Below, piece by piece: positions 1-8,618 of a DNA stretch of 64,000 nucleotides. The notes beneath the pieces are model-generated. The model was not told the origin of the DNA. It did no database searches and was given only the letters and a program-made list of their open reading frames with translations. Made by a program: the position numbers and the translations under genes. Numbering within the stretch: the stretch's first letter is position 1; each line of letters begins with the position of its first letter. The stretch is from Winogradskyella sp046545555. Its GTDB lineage: Bacteria > Bacteroidota > Bacteroidia > Flavobacteriales > Flavobacteriaceae. Location of the stretch: assembly GCF_046545555.1 (NCBI RefSeq), contig NZ_JBHZTH010000001.1, forward strand, positions 1,488,001 through 1,552,000, written 5' to 3'.

Positions 1-512
1 CGGAAATTGGTCAATCTATAAATAAAGGCACAAGATTAGGACAAGTGGATGTGACTAGTGCTTATAAAGTAAGAGTAGATATAGATGAGCACTATATCTC
101 AAGAATTTACAATGGCCAAACAGGAACATTTACACTAAATAATAGAACATACACATTAACAATAAAGAAAGTGTTTACACAGGTTACTAACGGACGCTTT
201 CAAGTCGATATGAAATTTGAAGGCGAGGTACCAGAAGGTATAAGAAGAGGTCAGAATTTACAAATCCGTGTAGCCTTAAGCGCAGAGAAAGAAGCATTGT
301 TAGTTCCTAAAGGAGGCTTTTTTCAGAAAACAGGAGGTAATTGGATTTTTAAAGTGAGTGAAGACGGAAATACAGCTTACAAAGTAAATATTAGACTAGG
401 AAGTCAGAACACAGAATATTATGAGGTTATTGAAGGATTAAATCCTGGTGATAAGGTGGTAACCTCTAGTTATGATTCTTTTGGCGATACAGAAGAACTT
501 ATTTTAAAATAA
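1..512 (+). CDS. HlyD/MacA-type periplasmic adaptor subunit, 3' part
   Basis: This is the C-terminal part of a membrane-fusion (periplasmic adaptor) protein. The frame is open from base 3 to the stop and has no convincing start, so the gene begins upstream of the window. The visible residues fit the beta-barrel and membrane-proximal domains: a beta-rich stretch with RRGQNLQIRVAL, then LLVPKGGFF, and the typical end EVIEGLNPGDKVVTSSYDSF. Adaptors of this family link an inner-membrane ABC transporter to a TolC-type outer membrane channel. It lies 34 bases before the ATPase gene and heads the operon of four permeases. The family is clear; the substrate is unknown. Confidence 0.9.
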   Translation, partial: EIGQSINKGTRLGQVDVTSAYKVRVDIDEHYISRIYNGQTGTFTLNNRTYTLTIKKVFTQVTNGRFQVDMKFEGEVPEGIRRGQNLQIRVALSAEKEALLVPKGGFFQKTGGNWIFKVSEDGNTAYKVNIRLGSQNTEYYEVIEGLNPGDKVVTSSYDSFGDTEELILK

Positions 513-546
513 AGAACATATACAATCAATAAAAGATATAAATGCC

Positions 547-1224
547 ATGATACAAATTAAAGACTTAGAGAAATTTTATAAAACTGAGGAAGTTCAAACA
601 ATTGCTTTAAATAAATTGTCATTTGGAGTTAAGGAAGGTGAGTTTGTTGCTATAATGGGGCCTTCGGGCTGTGGTAAATCTACCTTGCTAAATATTTTAG
701 GTTTATTAGATGATCCAGATGGTGGAAGTTTTGTTTTTAACGGAACAGAAGTAGCTGGGTATAATGAGCGGAAACGATCAGAATTAAGAAAGCATAATAT
801 CGGGTTCGTATTTCAGAGTTTTAATCTCATCGATGAATTAACAGTTTTTGAAAATGTAGAATTACCATTAATCTACACAGGTGTAAAACCAGCAGAGCGT
901 AAAAAACAAGTAGAAGCAGTTTTAGAAAAAATGCAAATTATGCATCGTCGTAATCACTTTCCGCAGCAGTTATCTGGTGGTCAACAGCAGCGTGTTGCCG
1001 TAGCAAGAGCAGTAGTGAACAAACCAAAATTAATATTAGCAGATGAGCCTACTGGTAACCTAGATAGTACCAATGGTAATGAAGTTATGGATTTACTAAT
1101 TGATCTTAATGAGGCGGGAACGACAATAATTATGGTTACACATAGTGAACACGATGCTAAATACAGTCATAGGATTATTAGAATGTTAGATGGACAAAAA
1201 GTGACTGAAAATATTTTGGCTTAA
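547..1224 (+). CDS. MacB/LolD-type ABC transporter ATP-binding protein
   Basis: A 225-residue cytoplasmic ATPase of the MacB/LolD/FtsE class, which energises FtsX-type permeases that do mechanical work in the envelope rather than moving substrate through the membrane. Visible motifs are Walker A GPSGCGKST (residues 38-46), the Q-loop in FVFQSFNL (about 87-94), signature LSGGQQQR (142-149), Walker B LILADE (162-167), D-loop NLDS and switch His199. All are canonical, unlike the second ATPase of the region at 18981-19652. It sits between the adaptor gene and the permease genes, so it most likely serves the four downstream permeases and perhaps the two further down as well. Confidence 0.95.
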   Translation: MIQIKDLEKFYKTEEVQTIALNKLSFGVKEGEFVAIMGPSGCGKSTLLNILGLLDDPDGGSFVFNGTEVAGYNERKRSELRKHNIGFVFQSFNLIDELTVFENVELPLIYTGVKPAERKKQVEAVLEKMQIMHRRNHFPQQLSGGQQQRVAVARAVVNKPKLILADEPTGNLDSTNGNEVMDLLIDLNEAGTTIIMVTHSEHDAKYSHRIIRMLDGQKVTENILA

Positions 1225-1255
1225 AAATTATCATCAATCAAATCAATCAGGTGGA

Positions 1256-1317
1256 AAGCACTTCGGTATAGCGCAAGCAAGCCAGAAAATCAATCAATCA
1301 ATTGTACTGAAGTGTTT
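1256..1317 (+). promoter_or_regulatory. Intercistronic RNA stem-loop
   Basis: The 135-base space between the ATPase and first permease genes holds two arms, AAGCACTTCGGTA (1256-1268) and TACTGAAGTGTTT (1305-1317), which can form 13 pairs across a 36-base loop. Two of the pairs are G-U in the + strand transcript, which fits an RNA structure better than a DNA-binding palindrome. There is no T-run, so it is not an intrinsic terminator. It could stabilise or process the transcript between the ATPase and permease parts, as an inference from position. The loop contains AATC repeats. Confidence 0.45.
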
Positions 1318-1359
1318 AAACCAAATCAATTAAAAAACGAACAGTAATTTATACATATT

Positions 1360-3759
1360 ATGCTCAAAAGTTATTTTAAAATCGCATTTAGGAACCTTCT
1401 TAAAAATAGAGTCTATTCTTTTATAAATATATCTGGGTTGGCAGTGGGTATGGCTGCAACTATTATGATTGGACTTTGGATTGCTGATGAATTAAATTAC
1501 AATGGGTATTTTAAAAACAAGGCCACTATTGCTCAGATATTTCAGCACGAATCTAATAATGGAGAAACAGATACTGGCCCAGCAATACCTAGACCTTTAG
1601 AGTTCGCACTGCGACAAGATTATAATGATAACTTTAAACATATTGTTATGGCTTCTTGGGAGCAACCAAGGTATTTAAAGTTTGGTGAAACCAATATTTA
1701 TAGACTAGGAAATGCCATGCAAGAGGGTGCCCCAGAAATGTTAGATCTTCAAATGGTTGAAGGCATTCGTGATGGATTAAAAGAGAAGAATTCTATTATG
1801 ATTTCTAAATCTACCGCAGTGTCTTTATTCGGTTCTGAATCTGCTATTGGTAAAATTATTAAAATTAATAATGCTGAAGATTTAAGTGTAACAGGCGTTT
1901 ATATGGATATTCCTAAGAATAATTTCTTTAGTGATATGGAGTATTTAATGCCTTGGAAACATTATGTAACTACCCAACCATGGTTAGAAGGTGCTAAAGA
2001 TTCTTGGGGAAATAATTCGTTTCAAATGTTTGTTCAGATCAATGAGAATACAACAATGGATGCCATTACTTCTAAAATTGTTAATGTAAAAAAGAACGCT
2101 TCACCTGAAGAGGCTGAATTTAATCCACAAATTTTTTTGTTTCCAATGGAGGATTGGTATTTAAGAAGTGATTTTGAAAATGGCGTACAAACAGGCGGGC
2201 GAATAGAAAATGTATGGTTGTTTGGTGTTATAGGATTATTTGTACTTCTTTTGGCTTGCATTAATTTTGTGAATTTAAGTACAGCACGTTCAGAAAAAAG
2301 AGCAACAGAAGTTGGTATTAGAAAATCTATTGGTTCACAACGTGGTCAATTAATATTTCAGTTTTTAAGTGAATCATTTTTAATTGTTTTGTTATCATTT
2401 GTAGTTGCTCTAGGTATTGTATTACTATGCTTAAATGGATTTAATAATCTTGCCAGCAAAGCGATTGTTTTTCCTTGGACTAATATTCAGTTTTGGTCTA
2501 TATCATTACTATTCGTAGTTGTTACATCCTTTTTAGCAGGTAGTTATCCAGCCCTATATTTATCATCTTTTAATCCAGTTACAGTTTTAAAAGGCACATT
2601 TAAAGCAGGACGTTTTTCGTCATTACCGCGAAAAGTTTTAGTGGTGGCCCAATTTACAGTTTCTGTGGCACTGATTATAGGAACTCTTGTGGTGATGAAT
2701 CAGATTCAATTTAGTAAAGACAGACCAGTAGGTTATAATAAGGAAGGTTTAATTCAAATACCTGTAATGAGCTCTGAGTTTGTTGGCAAGCACGAGGTAA
2801 TGCGCACACAATTTATAGCCTCAGGAGGAGCTACAAGTATGACTACAATGAGCAGCCCGACTACAAATATTTGGTCTAACCGCAGTGGTTACAATTGGGA
2901 TGGCAAACCAGTCGGTTTTCAAGAGGATTTAGCACATACATCGGTTAACTATGATTTTGTAGAAACCTTAGGTTTAAAGTTAAAAGAAGGAAGAGGATTT
3001 TCACGTGAGTTTGCTACAGATTCAAATGCTGTTATTCTTAATGCTACAGCCGTAAAGTATATGAACATTACTAATCCAATTGGTAAATATATAAGAGATT
3101 CTGACACAGAAGATCCTTTTACTCCAATGCAAATCATTGGTGTTATTGATGATATGATAGTACAATCACCATACAGTCCAGTAAAACAAGCCATGTATGT
3201 TTTTGAAAAATATGGAAATATTGCATTTTATAATCTAAGATTAAATCCAGAAAAAAGTACCAGCGAGAATTTAACACTTATCGAAGGAGTATTCAAAAAG
3301 AATTTTCCAAACACACCATTTGATTATCAGTTTGTAGATGAAGAATATGGAAAAAAGTTTAGATCTGAAGAGCGTGTTGCGAGTTTAGCAAGAGTATTCA
3401 CTGGGTTAGCCATTTTTATAAGTTGTTTGGGCTTATTTGGTTTAGCTTCTTTTGTCGCAGAACAACGCACAAAAGAGATTGGAGTAAGAAAAGTATTGGG
3501 TGCTTCGATTAGTCAACTTTGGTTATTGCTCTCAAAGGATTTTATCACGTTGGTTTTAATAGCTCTTTTAATAGCATCTCCTTTGGCTTACTATTTTATG
3601 GGAGAATGGTTGCAAAAGTTTAGTTATCGCACTAATGTAGGTTGGGACGTTTTTGCAATTGCTTGTTTTGGGGCATTAATAATTACATTGATAACTGTCA
3701 GTTTTCAAGCAATTAGGGCTGCTAGATCAAACCCAGTAAAGAGTTTACGAACGGAATAA
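1360..3759 (+). CDS. FtsX/MacB-type ABC transporter permease 1
   Basis: A 799-residue inner-membrane permease, first of four in tandem. The N-terminus (FKIAFRNLLKNR, then a membrane helix near residues 18-40) is followed by a MacB-type periplasmic domain to about 280. Then come three membrane helices of an FtsX domain (about 285-400), a second anchor helix near 430, a second periplasmic domain, and a final three-helix FtsX domain (about 685-795) ending NPVKSLRTE. This double-length, roughly 8-helix form is usual for Bacteroidota permeases of the family, while E. coli MacB has 4 helices and a fused ATPase. The motif EQRTKEIGVRKVLGAS marks the coupling region of the second FtsX domain. Substrate unknown. 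Confidence 0.92.
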   Translation: MLKSYFKIAFRNLLKNRVYSFINISGLAVGMAATIMIGLWIADELNYNGYFKNKATIAQIFQHESNNGETDTGPAIPRPLEFALRQDYNDNFKHIVMASWEQPRYLKFGETNIYRLGNAMQEGAPEMLDLQMVEGIRDGLKEKNSIMISKSTAVSLFGSESAIGKIIKINNAEDLSVTGVYMDIPKNNFFSDMEYLMPWKHYVTTQPWLEGAKDSWGNNSFQMFVQINENTTMDAITSKIVNVKKNASPEEAEFNPQIFLFPMEDWYLRSDFENGVQTGGRIENVWLFGVIGLFVLLLACINFVNLSTARSEKRATEVGIRKSIGSQRGQLIFQFLSESFLIVLLSFVVALGIVLLCLNGFNNLASKAIVFPWTNIQFWSISLLFVVVTSFLAGSYPALYLSSFNPVTVLKGTFKAGRFSSLPRKVLVVAQFTVSVALIIGTLVVMNQIQFSKDRPVGYNKEGLIQIPVMSSEFVGKHEVMRTQFIASGGATSMTTMSSPTTNIWSNRSGYNWDGKPVGFQEDLAHTSVNYDFVETLGLKLKEGRGFSREFATDSNAVILNATAVKYMNITNPIGKYIRDSDTEDPFTPMQIIGVIDDMIVQSPYSPVKQAMYVFEKYGNIAFYNLRLNPEKSTSENLTLIEGVFKKNFPNTPFDYQFVDEEYGKKFRSEERVASLARVFTGLAIFISCLGLFGLASFVAEQRTKEIGVRKVLGASISQLWLLLSKDFITLVLIALLIASPLAYYFMGEWLQKFSYRTNVGWDVFAIACFGALIITLITVSFQAIRAARSNPVKSLRTE

Positions 3760-3774
3760 TAAATTTTAGTCATC

Positions 3775-6153
3775 ATGTTAAAACATAATCTTAAAATAGC
3801 AATCCGAGGTTTTAAAAAGTACAAAAGTAGTTTTCTAATAAATATTGTTGGACTCTCAGCTGGTATGGCATGCGTGATTTTTATTTCGCTGTGGGTGAGT
3901 GATGAGATGAGTGTTGACAAATTTCATGAGAATGAAGCGCAATTATATCAAGTAATATCTAACTTAAAAATGAACGATGAGGTTATTACCATGGATGGTA
4001 GCTCTATCTTATTAGCAGATGCAATTACAAAAGAATTTCCAGAAGTATTATCAGCGACTTGTATTAATAATGATTTTGCCACTCCAGAAGGAGTCTTCTC
4101 TTTAGATGATAATAATCAAGTAGCAAAAGGTTTTTTTGCTGCACCAAATTTCTTTGAAGTATTTACATTTGATTTACTAGTTGGAAACCAAAATGAAGTT
4201 TTAAAAGATAAATACAATGTTGTTATTTCAGAAAGTTTAGCCAGACGGCTTTTTAAAACTGAAGGCAATGCTATAGGAAAAACACTCAATTGGAACTATA
4301 AGTGGACAGATGGAAATGGGGAAGAAACACTAGTCGTTTCAGGTGTTTTTAAGACACCTCCTACAAATTCGACGCTTCAATTTGATTATATAGTCCATTC
4401 AGACTTATTGATAGATGCAGACAGATGGGCTGGTGATTGGAGTGGGCATTATGCAAAATCCTTTTTAGTTTTAAAACCGCAAACAAATATTAATGATTTC
4501 AATAAAAAAATAGCTAACTATCTTAATACTAAAAGAGATGGAAAATTTAAATTCACCTCTTTTGTTCAAAAATTTTCGGATAGATATCTTAAACAGCCTT
4601 ATGAAAATGGAGTACAAGTAGGTGGGAGAATTACTTATATAAGGTTATTTATCATTATAGCCCTCTTTACATTACTTATTGCCTGTATTAATTTCATGAA
4701 CCTTTCTACAGCACAAGCGAGCAGAAAAATGAAAGAAGTTGGTGTAAAAAAGACACTTGGTGCTAACCGAAGTTCATTAATATATCAGTATTTGAGTGAA
4801 GCTATTATTTTGGTTCTATTGTCATTGGGAGTAGCTATGCTTTTGGTGGTTTTATTTCTACCTAAGTTTAATTTAATTACGGGTAAAAATATTTTGCTGA
4901 GTCTCGGAACCAATCAATTGCTAATAATCACAGGTATTGTCATCGTAACAGGTTTATTGGCAGGAAGCTATCCTGCTTTTAGATTGTCTGCATTTAAGCC
5001 TGTAGCCGTTTTAAAAGGCAAAGCACCAAAATCTATTTGGGAGTTTTTTATTAGAAAAGGTCTGGTCGTTTTTCAATTTACAATTTCAATCATTTTTATT
5101 ATTGGCATTTTGGTAATCAACAAGCAAATCGATTACATGCAAACAAAAAATTTGGGCTATCAAAAAGAGCATGTAATTCAATTTGAAATAGGTAGTAATA
5201 ATGAAAAACCAAAAGTTCTATTTTCTGAATTAAAAAATATTCCATCAGTTATAAGTCTTGGATTTATGAATGGTGATTTTCTAGATGGTAAAGATAATAA
5301 TAGTGGTTGGTCATGGCCTGGAAAGAATTCAGAAGACCATGTTGTTTTTCAATCGCCGAGAATGGGTTATGGTGCTATAGAAACGCTAGGAATGGAATTA
5401 GTTGCCGGTCGTACATTTTCAAAAGAATTTAATGACGATTACGACAAAATTATACTTAATGAATCAGCTTTAAAGTTAATGGGGTTAGAAAACCCTATTG
5501 GAACATTACTTCAGAAAGGAGAACGTAAGCAAGAGGTAGTGGGAATTGTAAAAGACTTTCAATATGGTTCTTTACATAAAAAAGTGGAACCGCTTATTAT
5601 GCGATTTAGACCTTATGGAAATAATGTAATGGTTAGAATTGCTCCTGGTACAGAGAAGGAAACACTCTCAAAAATGGAGGCCATTTATATGAAATTTAAT
5701 CCTGGCTATGCATTCGATTATTCTTTTTTAGATAGTGATTATAATGATCTGTATGCAGCAGAAACCAAAGTTGCTGATCTTTCAGATTTTTTTGCAGCCT
5801 TAGCTGTGATTATTTCATGTCTTGGCCTTTTTGGACTAGCAACTTTTACAGCAGAACGAAGAGCAAAAGAAATAGGTATTCGTAAAATATTAGGATCTAG
5901 TGTTTTTGGTATTGTAAAAATGCTTTCAAGTGAATTTGGTAAAATGGTCGTTTTTGCTTCATTAATTGCTTTTCCTATTGGCTATTGGCTATGCTCTAGT
6001 TGGTTAAATAATTTTGGCTATGCTATTGAATTAAAGTGGTGGTTTTTTGGAGTAGCAGGATTAGCAACTTTATTATTTGCAATGATTACAGTTGGTTGGC
6101 AATGTTTTAGAGCAGCTACAGCCAATCCAATACATGCTCTTAAAACAGAATAA
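3775..6153 (+). CDS. FtsX/MacB-type ABC transporter permease 2
   Basis: A 792-residue paralogue of the preceding permease, starting 15 bases after it. It has the same order: N-terminal helix after FKKYKSSFLINIVGLSAGM, periplasmic MacB-type domain, three-helix FtsX block near residues 290-410, second helix and periplasmic domain, and a final FtsX block with ERRAKEIGIRKILGSS and end NPIHALKTE. The periplasmic parts have diverged much more than the membrane and coupling segments, which suggests different periplasmic partners or substrates but one shared ATPase. No ATPase domain is fused. It is certainly co-transcribed with its neighbours because no room exists for a promoter. Confidence 0.92.
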   Translation: MLKHNLKIAIRGFKKYKSSFLINIVGLSAGMACVIFISLWVSDEMSVDKFHENEAQLYQVISNLKMNDEVITMDGSSILLADAITKEFPEVLSATCINNDFATPEGVFSLDDNNQVAKGFFAAPNFFEVFTFDLLVGNQNEVLKDKYNVVISESLARRLFKTEGNAIGKTLNWNYKWTDGNGEETLVVSGVFKTPPTNSTLQFDYIVHSDLLIDADRWAGDWSGHYAKSFLVLKPQTNINDFNKKIANYLNTKRDGKFKFTSFVQKFSDRYLKQPYENGVQVGGRITYIRLFIIIALFTLLIACINFMNLSTAQASRKMKEVGVKKTLGANRSSLIYQYLSEAIILVLLSLGVAMLLVVLFLPKFNLITGKNILLSLGTNQLLIITGIVIVTGLLAGSYPAFRLSAFKPVAVLKGKAPKSIWEFFIRKGLVVFQFTISIIFIIGILVINKQIDYMQTKNLGYQKEHVIQFEIGSNNEKPKVLFSELKNIPSVISLGFMNGDFLDGKDNNSGWSWPGKNSEDHVVFQSPRMGYGAIETLGMELVAGRTFSKEFNDDYDKIILNESALKLMGLENPIGTLLQKGERKQEVVGIVKDFQYGSLHKKVEPLIMRFRPYGNNVMVRIAPGTEKETLSKMEAIYMKFNPGYAFDYSFLDSDYNDLYAAETKVADLSDFFAALAVIISCLGLFGLATFTAERRAKEIGIRKILGSSVFGIVKMLSSEFGKMVVFASLIAFPIGYWLCSSWLNNFGYAIELKWWFFGVAGLATLLFAMITVGWQCFRAATANPIHALKTE

Positions 6154-6175
6154 ATCAATTCTAAATTGAATAGTT

Positions 6176-8563
6176 ATGTTTAAAAATTATTTCAAAATAG
6201 CATGGAGGAATCTTATTAAAAATAAGGTGTACTCATTTATCAATTTATCAGGATTGACTATCGGAATGACTTGTTTTATTTTAATAGCCTTTTACATTCA
6301 GTTTGAATTAAGTTTTGATAAGCATATTGAAAACTCAGATCGCATATATAGAATTGTACAACAGCAAAAAGGAAATGACTATAGAGGAACAGATTATTTT
6401 GCATTAGCACCATTGCCTTTAAGTACTGCTATAAAACAAGATTTCCCTGAAGTAGAATCTATCACAAATTTAAATGTATGGAATGTCTTACTTGTTAATG
6501 GTAATGATTCTTTTTTAGAGCGCGGACTATTTACTAATCAGTCTTTTTTTGATATTTATAATACTAAAGTATTGGAAGGTATAGGTAAAGACGCCATAGA
6601 CGACCCTAATACCATATTATTGACAGAGTCTTTGGCAGAAAAAATCTTTGGTAGTGCATCTTCAATAGGAAAAACCATTTTATATAACAATAAAGATATA
6701 ATGACTGTTAAAGGTGTTATTGCAGATCCTCCAAAAAACCAACATTTCACATATAATTTCATTGCCTCAATTGAAAAAAACACTAATCATATTTATGAGA
6801 TTAATGATTGGGTTAGCAATAATTCTTATGGTTATATTCTCTTAAAAGAAGGCCAAGATTATAGAGTTTTACAGGAGAAAATGTCCCGTTATGATGCTGT
6901 TACAAAGCCGGCGTATAAAGCCAATGGATTTCAATTTTATCCTCAATATGAATTACAGCCAATTGAAGATATTCATCTGAATTCAAAAATGAATGCGGAA
7001 ATAGAGCCTAATGGTGATTTGGCGTATGTGTATTTCTTTGCATTACTCGCCATAATTATACTTCTTCTAGCTTCTATAAATTATATGAACCTAGCTACAT
7101 CTAGATCAGTTCATAGAACCAAAGAGGTCGGAGTTTTTAAAGCCTTAGGAGCTGGTAAACGAAATTTAGTTTTTCAATATCTCAGCGAATCTATATTACT
7201 TACATTCTTTAGTTTTGTTATTGCCTTGTTTTTAGTCGTTTTATTATTACCAGAGTTCAATAAACTTTTAGGTAAAAGTATTCCGTTAGATATTGTTGGA
7301 AATAGCTGGATTCTCGTAGGGATGTTATCCATGGCGATATTAGTCGGTTGTTTATCTGGCTTATATCCAGCGGTATTTTTATCTAATCTAAACCCAGTAA
7401 AAGCGCTTAAAGGGAACTTTGTTAAGAGACATAAAGGTAAGTCTATACTCAGGAATGCGTTAGTTGTTATGCAGTTTGTTGCTGCTATTGGATTAATTAC
7501 AGGGAGTATGATTATTACCCAGCAATTAAAATTTATTCAGGAGAAAAAACTAGGTTATAACAAAGAACATATCGTTCATGTACCTTATTTCAATAAAGAC
7601 ATACATCAAAAAGAATCCGTTTTGAGAAGTGAGCTATTAAGCCACCCAAATATCAATAAAGTATCAGTAAGTACGCAATTACCTATTAATGTAACAAGTC
7701 AAGGACCAATAGATAGTTGGGAGGGAAATTTGAATAAACAACAGCTTTATATCTATAGAACATTTGTTGATTATGAGTTTTTGGATCTCTTTGAAATGAA
7801 AATTATTGAAGGGCGAAGTTTTTCTAAAGACATAGCTTCAGATTCTACAGAAGCATTTATACTAAATGAGGCGGCTATTAAAAAGTTAGGTTGGGAAACT
7901 GCTGTAGGTAAGAAGTTTGATAATGGAACTGTAATAGGTGTTGTTGAAGATTTTCATTTACAAACATTTGATCTGTCAATAGAACCTCTGTATATGAGAA
8001 TAAGAAGAGAGTCTTGGTCTAAAAATCATGGACATGTGATATTGAAAGTTAGTCTTGATGATATTGAAAACACTAAAGCTTTTGTTGAGAAAAAAATGAA
8101 ATCAATAGCGCCTTTGGAGCCCTTTGAAGCAAAGTTTATGGATGATACCTACTTAATGCTATATGAAGGGGAAAAAAGACTAGGTGATGCATTTAATGTA
8201 TTTGCATTTTTAGCTTTATTTATTGCTGGGATGGGTTTATTTGGCTTGGTGTCATTTCATGTATTTCAGCGTACAAAAGAAATTGGTATTCGAAAAGTGT
8301 TAGGGTCTTCAGTCTATGGTATTGTTAAGTTGATATCAAAAGAATTTCTGAAACTAGTTTTTATTTCTCTGCTTATTGCAATTCCTATTACTTATTATTT
8401 AATGAGTAATTGGCTCCAAGATTATATGTATCGAATTGAAATAAGATGGTGGGTTTTTGCTAGTGCAGGTTTAATTGCAGGTTCAATAGCGTTATTTACA
8501 ATAATCTTTCAAGCTGTCAAAGCCGCTAGAGCAAACCCAATAAACTCACTAAAAACAGAATAA
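6176..8563 (+). CDS. FtsX/MacB-type ABC transporter permease 3
   Basis: A 795-residue member of the tandem permease set, beginning 22 bases after permease 2. The start FKIAWRNLIKNKVYSFINLS is the most family-typical of the series. A periplasmic domain follows the first helix, then the FtsX block with LLLASINYMNLATSRS (about 285-305) and GVFKALGAGKRN, then a second half ending with QRTKEIGIRKVLGSS and NPINSLKTE. It is full length for the double FtsX type. The space after the gene (8564-8618) carries a short palindrome and simple AAAATC repeats before the next start. Function inferred by family: ATP-driven envelope efflux or extraction together with a HlyD-type adaptor and TolC-type channel. 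Confidence 0.92.
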   Translation: MFKNYFKIAWRNLIKNKVYSFINLSGLTIGMTCFILIAFYIQFELSFDKHIENSDRIYRIVQQQKGNDYRGTDYFALAPLPLSTAIKQDFPEVESITNLNVWNVLLVNGNDSFLERGLFTNQSFFDIYNTKVLEGIGKDAIDDPNTILLTESLAEKIFGSASSIGKTILYNNKDIMTVKGVIADPPKNQHFTYNFIASIEKNTNHIYEINDWVSNNSYGYILLKEGQDYRVLQEKMSRYDAVTKPAYKANGFQFYPQYELQPIEDIHLNSKMNAEIEPNGDLAYVYFFALLAIIILLLASINYMNLATSRSVHRTKEVGVFKALGAGKRNLVFQYLSESILLTFFSFVIALFLVVLLLPEFNKLLGKSIPLDIVGNSWILVGMLSMAILVGCLSGLYPAVFLSNLNPVKALKGNFVKRHKGKSILRNALVVMQFVAAIGLITGSMIITQQLKFIQEKKLGYNKEHIVHVPYFNKDIHQKESVLRSELLSHPNINKVSVSTQLPINVTSQGPIDSWEGNLNKQQLYIYRTFVDYEFLDLFEMKIIEGRSFSKDIASDSTEAFILNEAAIKKLGWETAVGKKFDNGTVIGVVEDFHLQTFDLSIEPLYMRIRRESWSKNHGHVILKVSLDDIENTKAFVEKKMKSIAPLEPFEAKFMDDTYLMLYEGEKRLGDAFNVFAFLALFIAGMGLFGLVSFHVFQRTKEIGIRKVLGSSVYGIVKLISKEFLKLVFISLLIAIPITYYLMSNWLQDYMYRIEIRWWVFASAGLIAGSIALFTIIFQAVKAARANPINSLKTE

Positions 8564-8576
8564 TCATCATCAATCT

Positions 8577-8598
8577 GTGCTGAACTTGTTTCAGTATC
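8577..8598. repeat. Short REP-like palindrome between permease genes
   Basis: The sequence GTGCTGAACTTGTTTCAGTA can fold as CTGAA and TTCAG arms around a five-base loop, extended by one A-T and two G-U pairs. It resembles the short CTGAA/TTCAG palindromes scattered through many flavobacterial genomes, here with a decayed right flank. It is followed by AATCAAAATC repeats that run up to the ATG at 8619. The family assignment is from memory and rests on one copy in this window. Confidence 0.3.
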
Positions 8599-8618
8599 AA
8601 AATCAAAATCAAAAAATC

